From RDYJ01 sp034931405 (GTDB taxonomy: Bacteria; Cyanobacteriota; Cyanobacteriia; Cyanobacteriales; Nostocaceae), in NCBI RefSeq assembly GCF_034931405.1, contig NZ_JAYGHA010000015.1:1-64000 (forward strand): DNA of 64,000 nucleotides, written 5' to 3'. This document shows positions 51,501 through 59,729 of the stretch, piece after piece. Position 1 is the first letter of the stretch; each line of letters begins with the position of its first letter. A program made the translations under genes and the position numbers. Under the pieces are notes generated by a model that ran no database searches, was not told where the DNA came from, and saw nothing but the letters and a program-made list of their open reading frames with translations.

Positions 51501-51951
51501 AAATTTAGCAACGCCCAATTTCAATACTAAAGAACTATTAGTAATTTCTACTTTACTCAACAGTTTTGTTGTTGATTTCGCTTTGCGTCAAACAGTTTCT
51601 GCGAACATTAATATGTTCTACATTTATCAATTACCCGTACCCAGATTAACAGAAAAAGACGCATATTTTAACGAAATAGTAGAACGTGCGGCCAAACTAA
51701 TATGTACAACACCAGAATATGATGAATTAGCGAAAGAAGTTGGTTTAGAAAGTCATAAAAACGGAATTACAGACGAGAGAGAAAGAGGGAAAATCCGCGC
51801 AGAATTAGATGGAATAATTGCCCATTTATATGGGTTAACAGAAGGGGAATTTAGTCATATATTGAGTACCTTTCCTATTGTTGCAGAAACGGTGAAAGAT
51901 GCGGCTTTAAAGGCTTATCGGGAATTACAAGATCCCCGACTTCTTAACTAA
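48547..51951 (+). CDS. Large adenine-type DNA methyltransferase (Eco57I/PglX-like)
   Basis: A 1134-residue protein. The N-terminal ~110 residues (F-I-E-E-L-G-W, N-Y-T-I-E-A-T-A-Q-K-R-G, Q-V-W-Q-W-V-K-R-E) form a domain of uncertain role, possibly a degenerate nuclease. SAM motif I is L-D-P-A-C-G-S-G-A-F-L-V-A, catalytic motif IV L-G-N-P-P-W (N-P-P-W/Y/F, amino-methyltransferase), with a TaqI-like C-terminal target-recognition region (Y-E-G-K-M-I-H-Q-F, I-Y-Q-L-P-V-P-R). I use the ATG at 48547, eight bases after CCAGGAG, rather than the GTG at 48538. The last residues and stop are supplied by a hairpin repeat. It is probably the modification, perhaps also target-specificity, part of a restriction/DISARM-like system with the helicase at 54017. 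Confidence 0.88.
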   Translation: MKFNRSQVKKYLQLSDFTSLFIEELGWDYAETSPIYLTVDEENYTIEATAQKRGMMVYHCVSDKGILPISKIRKKIDTEITSYSQEHLIIYTDKNQEKQVWQWVKRESVTKTKSKETTFNITQSGELLTQKLESLFIDFAEEESLTLTDVTKRTQNAFDIDKVTKKFFDDFQLEHRKFVTFIQGIDNLKDANWYASVILNRLMFIYFLQKKGFLDHGNTNYLQDKLKISQTRGTDLYYQEFLTTLFFDGFGKSEKFRKDETPALIGKIKYINGGLFLPHIIEEKYHGKITISDAGFEDIFKLFSGYTWHLDDTPSGKDDEINPDVLGYIFEKYINQKEFGAYYTKPEITNYLCERTINKFISEKIGNVQVFEHLNNQLCQQLLDDVLPQLSILDPACGSGAFLVAALQHLIKIYTAIFDFIQVSGNESNQARLSKIKKDHPSLDYYIKKRVITDNLYGVDIMEEAVEIAKLRLFLSLVASAKTVDDLEPLPNVDFNIMAGNSLIGLIRVDNERFDIQGNLKNPDILQLLNARKYQDILNEKNESIRKYKEHAFIIGEVEGTEQEDRLESLRHHIHDVNRESMIKLNELLLKEFGNLKIKYEEVQLKGKATKRVLNIADMEGLKPFHWGYHFDQIIAKGGFDIILGNPPWETFQPNGKEFFSQYSDNIFKNKMSLKEFKHEIDKLLVNEDIKNNWLQYQSNFVHTREYFRVAEQYQNQVPIIDGKRHGKDINLYKLFVEQCLNLLSPHGECGLVIPSGIYTDLGCKQLREMLFSQTKITGLFCFENRKAIFEGVDSRFKFVVLTFENGNKTLSFPAKFMRHDVGELNSFPDNDCMNISVDLIKQLSPDSLSVMEFKSDLDIVIAEKMSRFPLLGEEIQDKWNLELHREFNMTDDAYLFKTEPEKGRLPLYEGKMIHQFTHQWSQPKYWINESEARKAFLKKKQHDTNIKLDYQYYRFAYRAIARNTDIRTLIGSIVPKNVFCGNSLNLATPNFNTKELLVISTLLNSFVVDFALRQTVSANINMFYIYQLPVPRLTEKDAYFNEIVERAAKLICTTPEYDELAKEVGLESHKNGITDERERGKIRAELDGIIAHLYGLTEGEFSHILSTFPIVAETVKDAALKAYRELQDPRLLN

Positions 51952-51995
51952 ATCTGGTGGATAAATGATAAATTAATCATAGAAGTCGGGGATCT
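51930..51995. repeat. Dispersed CCCCGACTTC hairpin element, copy 2
   Basis: AGATCCCCGACTTC at the left and GAAGTCGGGGATCT at the right enclose a loop with ATAAATGATAAATT, the reverse complement of the loop in copies 1 and 4. The left arm is inside the methyltransferase gene and encodes its final D-P-R-L-L-N and stop. It likely also serves as terminator. Confidence 0.85.
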
Positions 51996-52009
51996 GAATT
52001 AACCTCATA

Positions 52010-52762
52010 TTAAAAGTTTATTCCTTGCGATCGCAAAATTTCCTCTAAATATTCTACTCTTTTTCTTTCTTGATCAGCACGTTGTTTTTCTTCATCAGCG
52101 CGTTGTTTTTCAATTGCTACTTTTTCATCTCCTATTAATAGAAGTTGTCCTTTTTCATCACACCATCTTAACCATTGATAGTTTTTCCCTTCAAATTCTC
52201 CTTCCCAAACAATTAAACCTAAACCTACTCCTTCTAACCAATTTGTAGATAATAATTGATAATTAACACCTATTAATTGATAGATGTAAAGATTTGATTT
52301 TCCTAAATAATAGAAAGGATCAAAAACCACATAATAACCTACTCTCGCTTGGGTATAATCTTTTAATTTAGTTCCTAATTCATTTCCCACTTTATTAGAA
52401 ACTATTTCAATAACTATTTCTGGAGATTTACCAAAATTCCAAGTAAAATAAGATTGATCTTTTTTCTCTGACCAATCTTCTGGTAAAGTAACTTCTAAAC
52501 TTAACATAATATCAGGAACAAGGGGAGGTTTATTCGCTGCATAAAATAAACCTACATTAGCAGTAGCTAAAAATGGTTCACTAACATTAAAAGAACTATA
52601 AAGAGAAGAAACTAATAAACGTTGTTGTTTTTCAGAAATTAAATTATCCACTGGTTCTCCATCATCAATAATCGCATCCGTTAGATCAGGAATAGCAGGT
52701 TTTTCAAAATCATCAGGACTAGGTTTACGATTGGTAATTTCTGAGGTTAAAGATTGAGTCAT
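52010..52762 (-). CDS. Uma2-family (DUF820) PD-(D/E)XK endonuclease-like protein
   Basis: A 250-residue Uma2 protein. The nuclease core shows L-V-P-D-I-M-L-S-L and I-V-I-E-I-V-S-N-K, the D...E-x-V-S pattern of the family, then Y-T-Q-A-R-V-G-Y-Y-V-V-F-D-P. A C-terminal coiled coil (K-Q-R-A-D-E-E-K-Q-R-A-D-Q-E-R-K-R) is formed by short repeats. Uma2 genes are very abundant in cyanobacteria and mostly uncharacterised. It is on the strand opposite to the methyltransferase and helicase, so it is probably not part of their operon. Confidence 0.85.
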   Translation of the reverse strand: MTQSLTSEITNRKPSPDDFEKPAIPDLTDAIIDDGEPVDNLISEKQQRLLVSSLYSSFNVSEPFLATANVGLFYAANKPPLVPDIMLSLEVTLPEDWSEKKDQSYFTWNFGKSPEIVIEIVSNKVGNELGTKLKDYTQARVGYYVVFDPFYYLGKSNLYIYQLIGVNYQLLSTNWLEGVGLGLIVWEGEFEGKNYQWLRWCDEKGQLLLIGDEKVAIEKQRADEEKQRADQERKRVEYLEEILRSQGINF

Positions 52763-52928
52763 TATAGAATACTCCTGGGAGTAAGGGAGACAATATCTTA
52801 TGTTAATTATTATATCATTTGATTGTTAATGATGAGAAAATTAAGTTGTAATTAGTTACATTTATTGAACTATTTAGGGCATAACAAGTATAAACAATAC
52901 GTAATTAATAAAATCTTGAATAAACTTT

Positions 52929-53246
52929 ATGCTCAACTGTCAAGAGGTAGAATCTATGTTAGGAATCACACTCAAGCAAACAAGAGTTTATCAAGAAATT
53001 AAAGAAGAAGGCCGGGAAGAAGGAAAAGAAGAAGGACGAGAAGAAGGACGAGAAGAAGGACTAGAGGAAGCAACTTTTAATTTAGTCATGCGACTGTTGA
53101 GTAAGCGGTTTGGTAAAATATCGCCGAAAATACGCGGTTCTGTTGCTGGTTTATCCTTACATATTTTAGAAGAGTTGAGTGAAGCATTATTAGATTTTAA
53201 GAATGTGGATGATTTACTTGCTTGGTTAGCAAAAGTTGCAGATTAA
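52929..53246 (+). CDS. Truncated Rpn/DUF4351-type protein
   Basis: A 105-residue frame: Q-E-V-E-S-M-L-G-I-T-L-K-Q-T-R-V-Y-Q-E, then an (E-E-G-R)n tract, then L-V-M-R-L-L-S-K-R-F-G-K-I and a helical end. In full-length relatives this C-terminal DUF4351 piece follows a PD-(D/E)XK Rpn nuclease domain. Here that domain is missing and no coding sequence for it lies upstream, so this is a fragment, perhaps nonfunctional. The E-E-G-R tract comes from a 12-base GAAGAAGGACGA tandem repeat (53005-53060). Confidence 0.6.
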   Translation: MLNCQEVESMLGITLKQTRVYQEIKEEGREEGKEEGREEGREEGLEEATFNLVMRLLSKRFGKISPKIRGSVAGLSLHILEELSEALLDFKNVDDLLAWLAKVAD

Positions 53247-53263
53247 GATTTGATGATAATTAA

Positions 53264-53329
53264 AGATCCCCGACTTCTTTGATAAATCTTGTGAATAAAT
53301 GATAAATTGATGATAGAAGTCGGGGATCT
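53264..53329. repeat. Dispersed CCCCGACTTC hairpin element, copy 3
   Basis: AGATCCCCGACTTC and GAAGTCGGGGATCT enclose GTGAATAAATGATAAATTGAT. Same orientation as copy 2. It lies between the DUF4351 fragment and the MNT gene. Confidence 0.85.
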
Positions 53330-53380
53330 GGAAATGTGTTATAATATCTAAATTAGTAAAATGTTTAAGGAGTTAAAAAA

Positions 53381-53671
53381 ATGAAACGAGAAAAACTAAT
53401 CACTTTTTTAAAAGATCATGCAGTAGAGATTCGAGGTTATGGTGTAAAATCTCTCGGTTTATTTGGTTCGGTAGCGAGAGATGAAGCGACGCTTAAAAGT
53501 GATATTGATTTATTAGTAGAGTTTGAGGGAAAAGTGACATTTGACTGTTATATGGATTTAAAATTTTTTCTGGAGGATAGTTTAGGATATCCAGTAGATG
53601 TAGTTAGTAAAAAGATGTTAAAACCTCAAATTAGAGATGTAGTTGAATCAGAGGTTATCTATGTCTCGTAG
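53381..53671 (+). CDS. mntA: MNT-domain nucleotidyltransferase antitoxin
   Basis: A 96-residue minimal nucleotidyltransferase. G-L-F-G-S-V-A-R-D-E-A then D-I-D-L-L-V-E-F gives the G-S-x10-D-x-D catalytic motif. MntA modifies the HEPN toxin by adding adenylyl groups and so silences it. It overlaps the HEPN gene by 11 bases. AAGGAG precedes the start. A complete MNT/HEPN module lies between the methyltransferase and the helicase. Confidence 0.88.
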   Translation: MKREKLITFLKDHAVEIRGYGVKSLGLFGSVARDEATLKSDIDLLVEFEGKVTFDCYMDLKFFLEDSLGYPVDVVSKKMLKPQIRDVVESEVIYVS

Positions 53672-54008
53672 TCTCAGATTGTATTTTGATGATATTTTAA
53701 ATAGTTGCAATAAAGTTTTACGATATACGGAAGGTATGGAATATGCTCAGTTTTTTGAAGATGAATTAAGGTTTGATGCTGTACTGCGAAATCTGCAAAT
53801 CATCGGGGAAGCAATTAAGCAAGTACCGATGGAAACTAGAGAGCGATATCCTTCAGTAGAATGGCGGAAAATAGCAGGTTTAAGAGATGTTTTAGCTCAT
53901 GCTTATTTCAGTCTAGAAAATGAAACAATTTGGGATATCGTGCAGAATAAAGTTCCTATACTGCAAGCACAAATTGAGGATATTTTTCAACAAGAATTTG
54001 GTAATTAA
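53661..54008 (+). CDS. hepT: HEPN-domain RNase toxin
   Basis: A 115-residue HEPN protein with the R-x4-H-x-Y motif in L-R-D-V-L-A-H-A-Y-F, the catalytic site for RNA cleavage, and a helical I-L-N-S-C-N-K-V-L-R-Y-T-E-G-M start. Toxicity is blocked by the MntA partner. I use the ATG at 53661, overlapping the mntA stop. The stop is only eight bases before the PLD-helicase start, so a shared transcript is likely. Confidence 0.88.
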   Translation: MSRSLRLYFDDILNSCNKVLRYTEGMEYAQFFEDELRFDAVLRNLQIIGEAIKQVPMETRERYPSVEWRKIAGLRDVLAHAYFSLENETIWDIVQNKVPILQAQIEDIFQQEFGN

Positions 54009-54016
54009 TAAAAACT

Positions 54017-57000
54017 ATGCCCCGGATTTTTGATAATATTAATGATCAACTATTACCTATACTCAAAAAAAGCCTCCAATCTGCCAATAGGGCTGATTTT
54101 TGTGTGGGTTATTTTAACTTGCGAGGATGGAAATTAATACAAGAGGAAATTGAACAATTTAGCGGAGGAGAAAATAATAGTTGTCGGTTATTAATTGGAA
54201 TGCAAAAACTCCCCAAAGATGAACTACAGGAAATGTTAGGTTTAGGAATATCTCATAAACCTATAGATACAAGTAAATCTTTGCAACTACAAAAACGCAT
54301 AGTTCATGAATTTCGACAACAATTAATGATCGGAAAACCAAATAATGCTGATGAATTGGGTTTAAAAAGACTTAAATCACAATTAAAATCTCAAAAAGTA
54401 ATTGTTAAACTCTATTTACGTCATCCTCTCCACGCGAAATTATATTTAGTTCCTCAAAATCATGCCAATTTACCCGCTATCGGTTTTTTAGGAAGTAGTA
54501 ATTTAACCTTTTCAGGATTATCAGCACAAGGAGAATTGAATGTAGATATATTAGATCATGATGCTACCAATAAATTACAAACTTGGTTTAATGAACGCTG
54601 GGAAGATAGATTTTGTTTAGATATTTCTGACCAATTAGCAGATATTATAGATGAAAGTTGGGCAACAGACAAGTTAATTGATCCTTATTATGTGTATCTG
54701 AAAATGGCTTATCATCTCTCTCAAGAAGCGCGAGATGGTTTGAGTCAATATCAAATCCCTTCTGATTTTCAATTATTTCCTTTTCAAGCAGCAGCGGTGA
54801 AAATAGCCGCGCATTACGTTAACCGTCGTGGTGGGGTGATGGTTGGTGATGTGGTAGGATTAGGAAAGACATTAGTAGGAACAGCAATAGCGAAAATTAT
54901 CGAAGAAGATTTTGGCATTAGTACCTTAATTATTTGTCCTAAAAATCTCGTTTCTATGTGGGAAAAATATCGAGAAGAATATGGTTTAAGAGGTGCAGTA
55001 ATTTCTATTAGTAAAGTTACTAAAATCTTACCCACAATTCCCGCGCGTTTTCGGTTAGTCTTAATAGATGAAAGTCATAATTTAAGAAATAGAGATGGAC
55101 AACGTTATGCAGCTATTAAAGAATATATAGAACAAAGCGGAAGTCGTTGTATTTTACTTACCGCAACTCCCTATAATAAAAGCTATTTTGACTTATCTGC
55201 ACAGTTGCGTTTATTTATTCCTGAATCCAAAGATTTAGGAATTAAACCAGAACATTTAATTAGAGAATTGGGGAATGAAAAAGAATTTAAACGCAAATAT
55301 CCCCAAACTGATATGCGAACTTTAGCAGCATTTGAAAAAAGCGAATCTTTTGAAGATTGGCAACAATTAATGAATCGTTATATGATTAGAAGAACTCGCA
55401 GTTTTATTAAAAATAATTATGCTGATACAGATCCTCTGAATGGACGCAAATATTTACAATTTACTGATGGTACTCGTTCATATTTTCCGGTGCGGATTCC
55501 TAAAACTGCTAAATTCACTATTAGTAATACCGAAAATGATCACTATGGAAAATTATATGCTAGTGAAGTTGTCGAAATTATCAATTCTCTCTCTTTACCC
55601 CGTTACGGTTTAGGAAATTATACTTTAGATAAATATAAACAACCTCCCACAGCAACAGAACAACAAATTTTAAATGGTTTATCTCGTGCGGGAAGAAGGT
55701 TAATGGGTTTTTGTCGCACGAATTTATTTAAAAGATTAGAAAGTAGTGGTATTGCTTTTTTAGAATCTTTAGAACGTCACATTTTACGAAATTATGTTTA
55801 TTTACATGGGTTAGAAAATCAGTTAGATATTCCTATTGGTACACAAGATGCCGAGTTTTTAGATACTTATAATAATGATGAAGATGCTGATAGTGTTAAT
55901 TCTACAGCTTTAGATTTTGAAATAGCTGATGATGATAATGATGAAACTGAGGAAATTAGTTTTGCAAGTTTAAATAATAAAGAAGCAGAATATAAACGCC
56001 AAGCACAAGCTATTTATGAACTTTATCAAAGTAAATATCCAAAACGGTTTAAATGGTTAAATTCTCGATTATTTAATGCTGAATTAAAAAAACATTTACA
56101 GGAAGATGCTTTATCATTATTAAAATTATTAAATAACTGTGGAGAATGGAATTATCAACAAGATCAAAAATTTCAAACTTTGCAAAAATTAGTCACAGAA
56201 ACTCATGCAGATGAGAAGATTTTGATTTTTACTCAATTTGCTGATACAGCACGTTATTTACAAGAGTCTTTAGAAAAAGCAAATATTCCCCAAACTGCAT
56301 TAGTCACCGGGAAAATTAATGATCCGACAACCTTAGCATATCGTTTTAGTCCAGAAAGTAACAAACAAAATATTCCCCAAAAACAACAAATTAGAATTTT
56401 AATTGCTACGGATGTTTTAAGTGAAGGTCAAAATTTACAAGATTGTCGGATAATTATTAATTATGACTTACCTTGGGCAATTATTCGTTTAATTCAAAGA
56501 ACAGGAAGAGTTGATAGAATCGGCCAAAAAGCTTCGGAAATTCTCTGTTATTCCTTTTTACCTGCGGAGGGAGTCGAAGAGTTAATCAATCTGCGCGGAA
56601 GATTGGGGGAAAGATTACAACAAAATGCTAATGTAGTGGGAACAGATGAATTATTTTTTGAAGATACTCTTTCCTATCAAGAAATACTTGATCTTTATCA
56701 TGAGAAATCAGGTATTTTAGATGAAGCAGAAGAAGGAGAAGTTGATCTGACTTCAGAAGCTTTTCAAATTTGGAAAAATGCTATAGATGCTGATCCGAGT
56801 TTAGAAAAAATCATCAAAAATCTGCCTAACGTCATCTATTCTACTCGCTATCATCAAGAAACAAATTTAGATCCTGAAGGGGTGTTAATGTATCTTAGAA
56901 CTGCTGATGGTACAGATGCTTTAGCGTGGATAAATAGGGAAGGAAAAAGTGTTACTCAATCACAAATGAGAATTTTAAGAATGGCTAGATGTAATAGGGA

Positions 57001-57421
57001 TACACCACCTTTAGAAAAGCATCCTCAACACCATGAAATTGTCTCCCAAGGGGCTGATTTAGTATTAGAACAACAAAAATCAACTGGAGGACAATTAGGA
57101 AGCTCTAAAAGCGCAAGATATAGAACATATTATAAATTAGATAATTATATTAAGAAAACAGAGATTAAAACACCTTTATTTACATTAGGAGAAGATTGGT
57201 TAACTTTGAAAAAGGCTGTTGAAGAAATCTATCTTTATCCATTAAAAGAAACCACTGTTGTGAAAATTAATCGACAGTTGAAAAGTGGTATTAGTGATGA
57301 ACAATTAGCGACAATGATTATCTCTTTGCGTGATAATAATTCACTGTGTATTATTCATCCTGAAGACTCACAACAAGAAGCGCAAATCATTTGTTCATTA
57401 GGGTTATTTTCAGGAGAATAG
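54017..57421 (+). CDS. PLD-nuclease/SNF2-type helicase fusion
   Basis: A 1134-residue protein. Residues ~20-190 form a phospholipase D-like domain with H-A-K-L-Y-L-V and G-S-S-N-L-T, a nuclease-type HKD pattern. A superfamily 2 helicase follows: Walker A G-D-V-V-G-L-G-K-T, box II L-I-D-E-S-H-N-L-R-N, T-A-T-P, V-L-S-E-G-Q-N-L-Q-D, and R-T-G-R-V-D-R-I-G-Q in the C-terminal half. The C-terminal ~200 residues are unassigned. It is predicted to translocate on DNA and cut with the PLD domain. Together with the upstream methyltransferase it makes a candidate restriction or DISARM-like pair. Confidence 0.85.
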   Translation: MPRIFDNINDQLLPILKKSLQSANRADFCVGYFNLRGWKLIQEEIEQFSGGENNSCRLLIGMQKLPKDELQEMLGLGISHKPIDTSKSLQLQKRIVHEFRQQLMIGKPNNADELGLKRLKSQLKSQKVIVKLYLRHPLHAKLYLVPQNHANLPAIGFLGSSNLTFSGLSAQGELNVDILDHDATNKLQTWFNERWEDRFCLDISDQLADIIDESWATDKLIDPYYVYLKMAYHLSQEARDGLSQYQIPSDFQLFPFQAAAVKIAAHYVNRRGGVMVGDVVGLGKTLVGTAIAKIIEEDFGISTLIICPKNLVSMWEKYREEYGLRGAVISISKVTKILPTIPARFRLVLIDESHNLRNRDGQRYAAIKEYIEQSGSRCILLTATPYNKSYFDLSAQLRLFIPESKDLGIKPEHLIRELGNEKEFKRKYPQTDMRTLAAFEKSESFEDWQQLMNRYMIRRTRSFIKNNYADTDPLNGRKYLQFTDGTRSYFPVRIPKTAKFTISNTENDHYGKLYASEVVEIINSLSLPRYGLGNYTLDKYKQPPTATEQQILNGLSRAGRRLMGFCRTNLFKRLESSGIAFLESLERHILRNYVYLHGLENQLDIPIGTQDAEFLDTYNNDEDADSVNSTALDFEIADDDNDETEEISFASLNNKEAEYKRQAQAIYELYQSKYPKRFKWLNSRLFNAELKKHLQEDALSLLKLLNNCGEWNYQQDQKFQTLQKLVTETHADEKILIFTQFADTARYLQESLEKANIPQTALVTGKINDPTTLAYRFSPESNKQNIPQKQQIRILIATDVLSEGQNLQDCRIIINYDLPWAIIRLIQRTGRVDRIGQKASEILCYSFLPAEGVEELINLRGRLGERLQQNANVVGTDELFFEDTLSYQEILDLYHEKSGILDEAEEGEVDLTSEAFQIWKNAIDADPSLEKIIKNLPNVIYSTRYHQETNLDPEGVLMYLRTADGTDALAWINREGKSVTQSQMRILRMARCNRDTPPLEKHPQHHEIVSQGADLVLEQQKSTGGQLGSSKSARYRTYYKLDNYIKKTEIKTPLFTLGEDWLTLKKAVEEIYLYPLKETTVVKINRQLKSGISDEQLATMIISLRDNNSLCIIHPEDSQQEAQIICSLGLFSGE

Positions 57422-57436
57422 ACGACAGGATGCAGA

Positions 57437-57583
57437 GTAGGGGCGAAGCATTCGGGCGTTCAATTATCATTTTTTTCCAAGTCTATTTTCCAAATGCTTC
57501 GCCCTACGACATTTACGGGCGAAGCATTCGGGCGTTCAATTATCATTTTTTCCAAGTCTATTTTCCAAATGCTTCGCCCCTAC
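57437..57583. repeat. Tandem duplicate of a hairpin element
   Basis: Two copies of GGGCGAAGCATTCGGGCG...CCAAATGCTTCGCCC, each ~65 bases with an AT-rich loop ending in TTTTCC, are joined by ACGACATTTAC. The two copies are nearly identical, so duplication is recent. It follows the helicase stop by 16 bases and could terminate it. Confidence 0.8.
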
Positions 57584-57591
57584 GATTCCTC

Positions 57592-58578
57592 TTAAATTAA
57601 ACCCAATTCACGTTTGAGTAAATTAATTGATAGAGAACCAATGTAGTTTTCACAGCGAATTAGTTTAGGTGGACGAATCAGGTCTTCTGCGACTATTTGC
57701 ATTGTTGATTGTGCGGTAGAATGACTGACTTGATCTGTGCAAAAAATTATTTCTGAGCGTTTAACTATAGCATTTAGTTTATAAGCATCCTTGGGTTGAG
57801 AAGTCATGACTAATAATTCATCTCCCCGCAAACCGTGCAGTATGATTTCTGTAGCTCTAAGAATGCCTGGACTAAGACTGATGATGCCAATGCAACTAGA
57901 TTTGAGCAGACCTTTGACAAGATTAAGTTCTTTACCATAGTCATGAATATCTAGAGGAATGACGCGGACGGCTTTGGGTGCAGCGATCGCTTCCACTTCT
58001 CCGATAAAATAACGACTAGTGACTAATGTGGCAGAAGTAGTTTGTTCCAGTACCGCAGCTAATTCTTCCATCGCTACGAGTTGGACAGGAATTTCTAGAG
58101 ATTCTTCCAATTCATCAACCATCAATTCCCCAGCACCAATATCTTGTAATGGGACTACTACCAGCACCCTAGCACTACAACGCAAACGCCAGTCAACTTC
58201 TGCGAGAAATAACTCCCGTGCTTGGTTGAGAGAACAACCTTGACCTAGTAATTCATCTAAAGTTTCTTGAACTACTTTGTATGCTTCAGGATATTGCTTG
58301 AGAATTGGCAATTGTAACCGACTACCACTCTCATGGCCTTGAGTGCGGACATAAATTCCTGAACCTGCCTGACTTTCAACAAATCCTTCTTCTTCCAACT
58401 GACGGTAAACTTTACTAATGGTATTGCGATGTAATCCGGTTTGCATAGCTAATGCCCGTGTGCTGGGCAATTTATACGCAGGTGGATACTGCCCGGAGGC
58501 GATCGCAAAGCGAATTTGATTAAATAGTTGACTAGATGCTGGGATTTCACTGTCTGGCTGAATACGGAATTGAATCAT
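57592..58578 (-). CDS. GntR-family transcriptional regulator
   Basis: A 328-residue regulator. The N-terminal winged helix is P-S-T-R-A-L-A-M-Q-T-G-L-H-R-N-T-I-S-K-V-Y-R-Q-L-E-E-E-G with G-S-G-I-Y-V. The ~250-residue C-terminal domain is of unknown type, with no PLP lysine motif. The ATG at 58578 is used over an in-frame TTG at 58584. Effector and targets are unknown. It is next to MITE-rich DNA and divergent from the dienelactone hydrolase gene, which it might control. Confidence 0.82.
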   Translation of the reverse strand: MIQFRIQPDSEIPASSQLFNQIRFAIASGQYPPAYKLPSTRALAMQTGLHRNTISKVYRQLEEEGFVESQAGSGIYVRTQGHESGSRLQLPILKQYPEAYKVVQETLDELLGQGCSLNQARELFLAEVDWRLRCSARVLVVVPLQDIGAGELMVDELEESLEIPVQLVAMEELAAVLEQTTSATLVTSRYFIGEVEAIAAPKAVRVIPLDIHDYGKELNLVKGLLKSSCIGIISLSPGILRATEIILHGLRGDELLVMTSQPKDAYKLNAIVKRSEIIFCTDQVSHSTAQSTMQIVAEDLIRPPKLIRCENYIGSLSINLLKRELGLI

Positions 58579-58682
58579 TACCAATTCTCCTAATTAGTGG
58601 TAGCTGCACTTAACTATCTGTGTATACTACCTGTTAAATATATGATTTATTTCTGAAATTGCTCTAGGGGGAAATAGCTAAT

Positions 58683-58805
58683 AGGACTTACATAAGTTTC
58701 ACACCAAAAATCTGTTGTAGGGTGCGTCAGATATCAGGAATCTGTTTATTTGCAGAGTTTATGCTGTCTGACGCACCCTACCAATGTGCCAGTTGCGTAA
58801 GTCCT
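58683..58805. mobile_element. 123-base MITE in the GntR-hydrolase spacer
   Basis: Outer inverted ends AGGACTTACATAA (58683-58695) and TTGCGTAAGTCCT (58793-58805) match at 11 of 13 positions. The inner palindrome GTAGGGTGCGTCAGATA / TGTCTGACGCACCCTAC is nearly perfect. GCTAAT occurs on both flanks, a possible target duplication. The rest of the spacer (58585-58905) is AT-rich with no gene. Confidence 0.65.
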
Positions 58806-58905
58806 GGCTAATATACTCACTTTTGTTAATTGATAAGTTGGTTGAAAATAGCCTGAAGACACTGGCATAGTTATATCAAAGAATTAGATAATATTGGGGA
58901 AAATT

Positions 58906-59652
58906 ATGATGACAGAGCAAGCAATAGAAACTAAAAAAGTTAAACTTTCCCAAGATGATTGTCAAATAGATGCCTATTTAGCAACACCAACCGCACCAGG
59001 TAATTACCCAGGAATTGTAGTTTTACAGGAAATTTTTGGCGTTAACGTTCACATTCGGGATGTAACAGAACGGATTGCTAAATTGGGGTATGTAGCGATC
59101 GCTCCTGCACTTTTTCAACGTCAAGCACCGGGCTTTGAAACAGGTTACACTGCTGAAGATATTGAAATCGGGAGAAAATACGCCTGGTCACAAACCACAG
59201 CCTCACAACTGTTGAGCGATATTCAAGCAGCTATAAACTACCTGAAAACCCTGCCCGAAGTCAAAAAAGATGGCTTTGGCTGTATTGGCTTCTGTTTTGG
59301 TGGTCATGTAGCCTACCTAGCAGCCACCCTTTCTGATATTAAAGCCACTGCATCCTTTTATGGTGCTGGGATTACCACCCGCACCCCCGGAGGTGGAAAC
59401 CCCACTATCACCCGCAGTAGAGAGATTTCAGGGACTATTTACGCCTTCTTTGGTGTGGACGATGCCAGCATTCCCCAAGAACAAGTGGACGAAATTGCAG
59501 GAGAATTAAAAAAATATAACATTTCTCATCGTCTGTTTCGCTACGATGGATCTGATCACGGATTTTTCTGTGACCGTCGTGCCAGCTATAATCCTAAAGC
59601 TGCGGCTGATGCTTGGGAGCAAGTACAACAACTTTTTAGTCAACTGCTCTAA
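58906..59652 (+). CDS. Dienelactone hydrolase family protein
   Basis: A 248-residue alpha/beta hydrolase of the dienelactone type. The nucleophile is the Cys of I-G-F-C-F-G-G-H, the Asp lies in F-F-G-V-D-D-A-S-I-P and the His in Y-D-G-S-D-H-G-F-F. Q-E-I-F-G-V-N-V-H-I-R-D is the family oxyanion/substrate loop. It would hydrolyse cyclic or activated esters in the cytoplasm. I use the ATG at 58906; a TTG four codons upstream is less likely. Confidence 0.88.
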   Translation: MMTEQAIETKKVKLSQDDCQIDAYLATPTAPGNYPGIVVLQEIFGVNVHIRDVTERIAKLGYVAIAPALFQRQAPGFETGYTAEDIEIGRKYAWSQTTASQLLSDIQAAINYLKTLPEVKKDGFGCIGFCFGGHVAYLAATLSDIKATASFYGAGITTRTPGGGNPTITRSREISGTIYAFFGVDDASIPQEQVDEIAGELKKYNISHRLFRYDGSDHGFFCDRRASYNPKAAADAWEQVQQLFSQLL

Positions 59653-59729
59653 CAATCTCACCGGTCCTTAGTCAGTAGTTGGTAGAAAACAACTGACCAC
59701 TGACAAATAACAATTTACCTTCAAAAGTC

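Noticed and set aside
52010..52762. Restriction nuclease subunit of the methyltransferase system
   Set aside because: It is an opposite-strand Uma2 protein, a hugely abundant family in cyanobacteria; linkage is weak evidence.
57391..57600. 69-residue frame after the helicase
   Set aside because: Reads through the tandem hairpin element; its repeated F-F-Q-V-Y-F-P-N-A-S-P is a by-product of the duplication.
58578..58584. MocR-type regulator (aminotransferase fusion)
   Set aside because: The GntR protein's C-terminal domain is too short and lacks a PLP-lysine motif.
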